Positions 58,194 through 64,000 of a DNA stretch of 64,000 nt are shown here, in pieces. The notes under the pieces were generated by a model. That model was not told where the DNA came from. It saw nothing but the letters and a program-made list of their open reading frames with translations, and searched no databases. Made by a program: the position numbers and the translations under genes. Where the stretch lies: NCBI GenBank assembly GCA_016987375.1, contig PJRA01000263.1, positions 3,443,279 to 3,507,278 on the forward strand, given 5' to 3'. Numbering within the stretch: position 1 is the stretch's first letter; the number at the start of each line of letters is the position of its first letter. The stretch is from Brachionus koreanus (lineage: Eukaryota; Rotifera; Eurotatoria; Ploima; Brachionidae).

Positions 58194-58254
58194 TATAAAA
58201 TGTTTTTTTTTATGTATTGTAAAGTTTACAATACTTAAAAAAAAACATTTTATA
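58194..58254. repeat. 61-bp near-perfect palindrome
   Basis: TATAAAATGTTTTTTTTTA...TATTGTAAA on the left mirrors TTTACAATA...TTAAAAAAAAACATTTTATA on the right, with almost no central spacer. It can form a long hairpin. It lies a few bases upstream of the GT31 fragment D. Confidence 0.8.
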
Positions 58255-58265
58255 AACAATGATGA

Positions 58266-58425
58266 TAAATGCTTGGTTTGGGTTGGAATGATTTTTACAT
58301 ATTGTTCAGGATCAGCGTATATGTTCACAAACAAACCAAAAGAAATTTTTCATGTTTCAAAATAATTATTGATAGTTTCTCTCGAAAATTGAAAATTTTT
58401 TAGTTCTCCCGGTGTCGCATTTGAA
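58266..58425 (+). pseudogene. GT31 glycosyltransferase fragment D
   Basis: TGCTTGGTTTGGGTTGGAAT and TATTGTTCAGGATCAGCGTA (followed by TATGTTCACAAAC) are exact or near-exact matches to GT31 genes A/B (MCLVWVGM and YCSGSAYMFTN). The roughly 70 bp normally between them are missing, and the trailing part is diverged (a TCTCCCGG...ATTTG echo of HSPGNL). It is a small deleted fragment 0.65 kb upstream of gene B. Confidence 0.7.
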
Positions 58426-59077
58426 AAGAAATTTTCAAAAAACTATTATCATTTAAGCAAAATGAGAAAAGCTAGCTTTTTTAATAATTTTTTAATTACT
58501 TTAGTATTTTGAACATCTCTTAAACTTTTTCTTACATTTGTTATTTTAACTTTTTTTTTGCATTTGATTATGCTTTAAAGAATAATTACAATTTTAGTTT
58601 GATAGATAAATTATTATAAATTATATAAATAAATATAAATTAATTATTGTTTCTAAATGCAGGCGATTACAAAAATTTAAAAAAAAAATCAGTAAAAAAA
58701 TTTTCATGAAATAATAATTGAAATGAATTTTTGGCTTGAATTTAAATTGAGTAAAAGTAAAAATTATTTAAAAATAATTGTCGATTTTTTAAAAAATTTG
58801 CTTAATCGAAAAATCAGTCATCGTTTAAAGTTTTTCATATTTTTCTTATTATATTTTGTTTGTTGGGAAAAAAAAATGAATTTATAAAAATTTTTTGATA
58901 AATATTTTAAGCAAATAGACAATGTTAATTGAAAAAAATTCACCTGAATCTAAATTTGAATATCTAAAATTTTTTTCTATCAAAAATTCATCAACATTTC
59001 AGAATCAAAAATAAATTTACAATCGATTCAAATAATTTTTTAGGATTTTAGATTTTAATTTTGTATTGATAAGATAA
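58426..59077. other. upstream region of GT31-B
   Basis: AT-rich; no further feature. Confidence 0.5.
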
Positions 59078-60196
59078 ATGATAAATAATTCGTTATTATT
59101 TTTAAAATTATGTTTTTATTTGCTATATTTATCAAAGAATGCTGCAGAAATTGCAGAAATTAAAAAACCATATAATAAATTTGAATTACAAGACAAAATT
59201 GTAAATCCTCATAACTTTGAATATATCATTAATCCTGGGCACACAATTTGCAAACCAATAGATCAAAGTTCAGAAGTTTTTCTTTTGATTTATGTTCATT
59301 CCTCACCGGTAAACTTTAAGCGAAGATTGTCGCTTCGTGAAACATGGGCAAGAAGAAGTATGCTACGCGATATAAGACTTGTTTTTATGATGGGCGATGT
59401 AGTTGATAAAAAGACAAAAAAATTGATTCAAATGGAAAGTAGTATTTATGGCGATATTGTTCAGGAAAATTTTGTTGATGCTTATAAAAATTTAACCTAT
59501 AAAGGCATTATGGCTATGAAATGGATAACTGAATATTGTCCAAAAGCAAAGTATATTCTCAAAGTAGATGATGATATAATAGCCAATATTTTTGTTTTAA
59601 TGAGACACTTGCATCAATTGGATACTCACAAGGTTCTTAAAAATAAAACAGTAATGTGTTTGGTTTGGGTTGGAATGATTGTTATGAGAGATAAATATTC
59701 TAAATGGTATTTGTCAAAAGATGAATTTAAAGATGATTATTTTGGCAAATATTGTTCAGGATCAGCGTATATGTTCACAAACGATTTGCCAAAAGAAATG
59801 TATAATGCTTCACAATATTTAAAGTTCTTTTGGGTTGATGATTATTATATAACTGGAATGTTGGCGCGTGGAGTTGAAAGCAATTATGAGTTTTTTAATT
59901 CTTTGTATATTATTAGTTCAAATTTAGTCGAAAATCGTTTCATTGATAAGAAAACAAGCGATCGAACGGTTTTTGGTCATTCTCCTGGAAATTTGAATCG
60001 TGTTTACAAATTGTGGAATTTTATTATCAAAAAATTCATGAATCAATATCCAAATTTTTACAAAGGACGGGTTAATTTTATTAATCAAAGAGATTTTATT
60101 TTTTTAAGAGACTTTAATATTCCTGATGACATTTGGACAAATGTTTTGAAAGTTAAAGATCAAGATAAAGATGAAAATTTTGACTATCAATTTTAA
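59078..60196 (+). CDS. GT31 beta-1,3-glycosyltransferase-like protein B
   Basis: Intronless, 372 residues. The signal-anchor is LLFLKLCFYLLYL (about residues 6-18), then AEIAEIKKPYNKFELQ, a stem sequence shared with pseudogene C but not with gene A. The catalytic domain is identical in protein sequence to gene A from KIVNPHNFEY through YKGRVNFI, including RRLSLRETWARR, the DDD of KYILKVDDDI, and WVDDYYITG. The C-terminus (RDFIFLRDFNIPDDIWTNVL) differs from gene A. It is predicted to be a Golgi type II glycosyltransferase like A. The two proteins presumably share donor and acceptor chemistry but differ in anchor, stem and tail, which affect localisation and assembly. Confidence 0.85.
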   Translation: MINNSLLFLKLCFYLLYLSKNAAEIAEIKKPYNKFELQDKIVNPHNFEYIINPGHTICKPIDQSSEVFLLIYVHSSPVNFKRRLSLRETWARRSMLRDIRLVFMMGDVVDKKTKKLIQMESSIYGDIVQENFVDAYKNLTYKGIMAMKWITEYCPKAKYILKVDDDIIANIFVLMRHLHQLDTHKVLKNKTVMCLVWVGMIVMRDKYSKWYLSKDEFKDDYFGKYCSGSAYMFTNDLPKEMYNASQYLKFFWVDDYYITGMLARGVESNYEFFNSLYIISSNLVENRFIDKKTSDRTVFGHSPGNLNRVYKLWNFIIKKFMNQYPNFYKGRVNFINQRDFIFLRDFNIPDDIWTNVLKVKDQDKDENFDYQF

Positions 60197-60870
60197 TTTT
60201 ATTTTAACGAGAACATATCAGAGATAATACCTTTATATGTACCTTTTCCTAATTTTGTTAAAAAAAATTGAAGGGTTTATTTTTAAAATTTTTAATGGTT
60301 TGAAAAAAAATTTTATTTATATGTTTAGTTAAATTTATCGCATTTTAATCAATATATAATTTAACAATTTTCATATTAATAAATATTTTATTACTTTTTA
60401 TTCAATTATTTAGGGAATAATCACAAATAGCACATAAAAGTAATTTTTGAATTAAGTTCATTCCTGACCCGATTTAGGCTTTGCAATCTAAAAAAAAGCT
60501 AGCTTTTTAGTATTAGTAGTAAAGAAAAATTTGAAATTGAATTCATTGTTGAGGTTTCATTTAAATTTTATTGTTAATTTGAATTGAGCAAAAAATTATA
60601 ATTGATGAAAAACACATTGTTTTATAAAAATATTTAAATACATGGACTTAAATTTTTTGCTATAACAATCTATCGTAATAGTTGCAAGGGTTCAAAACTG
60701 ATATTCTGTTTTAAATATTTAATATTTTTTATTCTATCAGGAAATAATTATAAAATCTAATAATACATTTTGATTGATAACAAAATTATTTTATGAAATT
60801 TTATTAATTCTTTAATAAGTATTTATACAAAGATACAATATAAAAATTAGATTTTAAAAAACTTTCAATA
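60197..60870. other. convergent 3' spacer
   Basis: Between GT31-B (+) and SMARCB1 (-). AT-rich; nothing recognised. Confidence 0.55.
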
Positions 60871-62096
60871 TTACCATTGGGGAGCCGAATTTGCAAGTCT
60901 TCTAATTCTTCTCGTATTTCTGTCTTGATCCCTGATTTTCTTTTCCATTTCGGCATCAGTAAGGGTTTCTAGAAACGGGCACCATTGATCTGCTTCGCTT
61001 ATTGGTCTAACAATACAATCTACGGTTGGCAGAGGCGATTCAATAACTTGATATGTTTTTTGATGCCAAGCTAACTGACCTCGAATACTATAAGCAATGG
61101 CAGTAACAAATTCGCCACCCAGACCTAACTCACCAGCCAATTTTTTAGCAAATTCTTCCGGACTATTATTCGGATTAGACATATCCCATTCAAATTGGTC
61201 TACTAAGGAAACATTTCCCACATGTATATTAAGCTTTATTATTACTCTTTGGTCTGTATTATCTTCGATTATGTTGTCTGATGGATGTCCTTCTAGTTGT
61301 TGACGAATCGATTGAGAAATAGCAGGAATAAATGCTACAGGATTTAAATCCAAATCATCACACAATAATTCTGCAAAAAGCTCAGGAGTTATTAATTGTT
61401 CATTTTTATTCCAAGTAAAAGTATCTCGAAGTTTCTGCCCTTCAATTTCGAGATCTACTCGAATGGGAACTAATACATCAGGTTGATTAGCGTTTTCGTA
61501 CACACTGGTAGGATCAATGTCATCAAAACTAATTTTTTAAATAATATTATTTTATTTTTTAAAAGTTAGCAATAAATATACCATAATGGAAACGTTCTTT
61601 TTTTGGGATTAATTCGGTTTCTGTTAATTGGAGTAGGTGTTGGAACAGCATCTAAATGCTGTTCTGGTCTCAAAGTTTGTGTCCAATTTGAACTTTTTTT
61701 GTTCTTTTCACTATTTTAAAAATTAATAAATTTAATAATTTTCAAGGTTACATACACTTTTGAAAAGCTGGGTTCGTTAGCCACAATAACGGCCTTGTAT
61801 TTTTCATCATTTCCAGCTAAAATTTCATCAATTTCAGAAGCTTTAACCAACGTTAAATGACTTGCCAAATTTTGTTCGGAGCATCCTAATTGTACAAGCT
61901 TTCTTCTCTCTTCTTGAGAGAGATTTCTACGCCATAATGACGGATATTTTTTGTATAAAACACCACGAAATAAACGAAGATGACTACCAACTTCTGAACC
62001 GATATAAAATCTACCAGAAGTACCATCTTCAAATGAAAAATTAAATGAAGATGGCTTTTCTCCTATTGTTTTAGGAACTTCTTTGTTTTCCTTCAT
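60871..62096 (-). CDS. SMARCB1: SNF5/SMARCB1, SWI/SNF core subunit
   Basis: Three exons on the minus strand, about 376 residues (human 385). Exon 1 (62096 to about 61752) has the N-terminal winged-helix domain: [56 protein letters not shown]. Exon 2 (about 61710-61585) has [16 protein letters not shown] and KKRTFPLC. Exon 3 (about 61532-60871) holds both SNF5 repeats: [75 protein letters not shown]. The C-terminal helix [20 protein letters not shown], which contacts the nucleosome acidic patch, is fully conserved. Phases join cleanly at both introns. It is a core component of BAF/PBAF chromatin remodellers. Secure identification; apparently a normal, intact gene. Confidence 0.96.
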
Positions 62097-62732
62097 TATT
62101 TTGCCAATAATTATATTTGTTTTCTAAATCTTATATTTTTTTTTAAGATTAATAAATTCAATACTTTATTTGAATAATTCTAATTTCAATCTGTTTATCA
62201 TAAGACCATTTTTTTGTCTGATTGAGAAAAATATTTTTTGTGAATAAATAACTTTTTCTCTCAATAAAAAAAAATATCCCAACTTTAAATGTTATATCTA
62301 TTTTTCCCTAATTGCATTCAATTAATTAGATAAAAAAAATTGTAGAACTTAAGTGCTTAATTAGTATACTCAACTTGCGCACAAATCAATCATTAATCAA
62401 GGCTAATATTTTTTAATAATTAAAGTCTCATAGGCAAAATTAGATAAAAATAAAATATAAAAGATAATTAAAATAAATGAATAAATAATTTAAAATTTTA
62501 TAAAATTTATTTAAATAGTCTTACTTCATTGAAGAATAATTAATGATACTAATAAGAAATAAAAAAAAAGAGTTTTGACTCCAGGAACTCATTCTAAGTT
62601 AATACATTAGTGAAAGAATTTTATTGTTTCAGTTAAACCTTAAAACAATAAGGATAATATTTAAATCAAATTTAACTTTTGAAATCAAAATTTCAAGTAT
62701 TCTTAAAAGTTGTGATGCCTAATCGAAAAATT
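62097..62732. other. upstream region of SMARCB1
   Basis: AT-rich; no feature recognised. Confidence 0.5.
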
Positions 62733-62910
62733 TCCAATAGAAATATCAAAGATAAAGTTAAGAAGAAAAAAAATATTAATTATCAAAAGAATTATCAAAA
62801 GTGAAAAAAAAATGGACCACCTTAAATATTATTCCAATAGAAAAATCAAAGATAAAGTTAAGAAGAAAAAAAATATTAATTATCAAAAGAATTATCAAAA
62901 GTGAAAAAAA
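62733..62910. repeat. two-copy tandem repeat, 100-bp period
   Basis: TCCAATAGAAATATCAAAG at 62733 recurs as TCCAATAGAAAAATCAAAG at 62833. About 75 bp of each copy match almost exactly (one mismatch and a homopolymer change). A recent local duplication in noncoding DNA. Confidence 0.8.
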
Positions 62911-62982
62911 ATATTTTAATTGCATAATATAAAAAACTCAGCATTAAAAACCTTTTTGAAAGTATTAGCTCAAGAACTAGTT

Positions 62983-63283
62983 TTATCCGTTCGATTCCAC
63001 TATGTTGTTCAACGTAGAAAATATCATCAGATCTTCAAAAACTTCAAAAAAAATGTTAAGACACATCAAATTCTTCCCAATCAAAACAAAAATCACTGAT
63101 ATAAACAACCAGCTCAAATTGGACTCAATAGAAACACGCTCTAAAGTTATCAATAAATTTTTCATCAAAAAATCAAACCACCAACAATTAAGATCAAAAC
63201 TGGATGAATTTAACTCAATATATGATGCTTTAAATGCTAATTTCACTTTTCCCTACTTAGATTTAAATGTTTGTTTTTGTTAA
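62983..63283 (+). pseudogene. possible non-LTR retrotransposon C-terminal fragment
   Basis: A 93-residue frame reads LRHIKFFPIKTKITDINNQL, then SIETRSKVINKFFIKKSNHQ. The spacing of LRxI...P...T.IxDIxxxLxLxxIE...I.KF.IKxxNH is like the end of Jockey-type reverse transcriptases (LRIA.NAPW.VRN.DIH.DLGI.TV...HPN). The match is loose and there is no upstream RT domain, so this could also be an unrelated frame. Confidence 0.35.
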
Positions 63284-64000
63284 AATGTATTTGGTTGATT
63301 TAGATGAGTTTGCTAAGGACATGAATTATTTGACATTTGCTGTTCCCCTAACTGATTGATATTTTAAACCTCGTTTTGTGATTCGTTTACTCGTATAGCC
63401 GAATTATTTGTTTATTAGTCATGCAAGCAGAGGATCGAAGGCTCAAAGCCCGTTTAGGGTGGAAAAATCTTCAAAATGTCTCTACAATACGGGGCGCAAG
63501 TTTAAACTTTGATCAAGAATCTCGGCTAGGTAATAATTGTGGTGTTAATGATCAACTCTGTGCAATAACCTCTGTGCCAGATCGGAGCTGTTGCTCAAAA
63601 TGGTATTGGAAAAGAGAAGAGCACCTCTGCATTATCCACTAAGATAGAATATGGTCAATTATTTTTATATTATTTCAGTTGTGATTCATTAGAAACAGTA
63701 TTTCCTAGATTAATGCCTTAAAGAGCTGGATTAATCGGATAATTAGCATTTCCTACATTATCTAAATCCAGTTCTGGAAATTGACATAAGTCATTATTGT
63801 ACGCCACAATAATCACATTTTTACATTAAAAATTCATATTAATTTGAAGAAACACTTAGCTGTCATCAAGTTGTAATGATATTAACTTTTAGCAACTCTA
63901 ATAAAACAACTAACTCTAATAAAATCATCAAATGAATATCAGTACTTTTTTTCCAAATAACATTACTTATAGATTTAGTTGCGTAAAAATAGGCTTGTTC
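63284..64000. other. terminal interval, unassigned
   Basis: A GC-richer block at about 63415-63645 contains an open frame (MQAEDRRLKARLGWKNL...) with no recognisable family; it may be part of a repeat whose remainder lies outside the window. The rest is AT-rich. Confidence 0.4.

Overview
This is eukaryotic nuclear DNA, almost certainly from a small invertebrate animal. It is extremely AT-rich. Genes are split by short introns (about 35-75 bp, GT...AG), and the gene set is animal-like: an ABCB/P-glycoprotein pair, adenylate kinase 8, APC/C subunit 4, DNTTIP1, a tail-anchored ACBD5-type protein, SMARCB1/SNF5 and family-31 glycosyltransferases. The base composition, compact introns and recently copied genes would fit a monogonont rotifer such as Brachionus. 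That is inference from gene style; the sequence contains no species marker. No operons, CRISPR arrays, rRNA or tRNA genes were seen. Two assembly gaps (runs of N) lie at 34078-34105 and 49492-49574.

Layout. 1-5430: gene-free AT-rich DNA. 5440-5965: dead non-LTR reverse transcriptase fragment. 6142-9243: head-to-head pair of a RING/coiled-coil protein (-) and a two-exon degenerate-macro plus Cys-rich/RING protein (+). 10456-11677: leucine-rich-repeat protein (-). 11804-12261: short TIR element. 14376-19460: ABCB transporter copy 1 (+). 19765-21171: intronless CAT/condensation-fold acyltransferase-like protein (-). 21450-23500: mariner relic split by a non-LTR retroelement relic. 24650-26493: AK8 (-). 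28710-33013: ANAPC4 (+). 33508-34545: retroelement tail, then a mariner relic carrying a TTAA-flanked MITE. 34715-35709: disordered protein. 36304-37000: MITE. 37185-38233: DNTTIP1 (+). 38957-39271: small secreted protein. 40235-40808: GT31 pseudogene (-). 43171-45220: ACBD5-like (-). 45733-46310: palindromic repeat. 46511-47965: retroelement, MITE and mariner relics. 48658-49084: stand-alone three-exon ACBP (-). 50321-51466: GT31 gene A (+). 52126-56853: ABCB copy 2 (-). 58194-58425: large palindrome and GT31 debris. 59078-60196: GT31 gene B (+). 60871-62096: SMARCB1 (-). The remainder is noncoding plus a possible retroelement fragment.

The strongest signal is recent ectopic sequence homogenisation. 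The two ABCB genes lie inverted about 36 kb apart and are nearly identical, introns included, over about 3.7 kb, yet their 5' parts and last codons differ. The two GT31 genes share an indel-free, practically identical core of about 889 bp, yet have different N- and C-termini, and a GT31 pseudogene carries the same sequence over its 5' half. This is the pattern expected from gene conversion between older paralogs.

The housekeeping genes are apparently intact and functionally unrelated to one another: cell cycle (ANAPC4), chromatin (DNTTIP1/MiDAC, SMARCB1/SWI-SNF), nucleotide metabolism linked to cilia (AK8), acyl-CoA handling and ER-peroxisome contact (ACBP, ACBD5), and efflux (ABCB). They do not form a pathway. 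The nearest thing to a possible undescribed module is the divergent RING / macro-RING pair at 6.1-9.2 kb.
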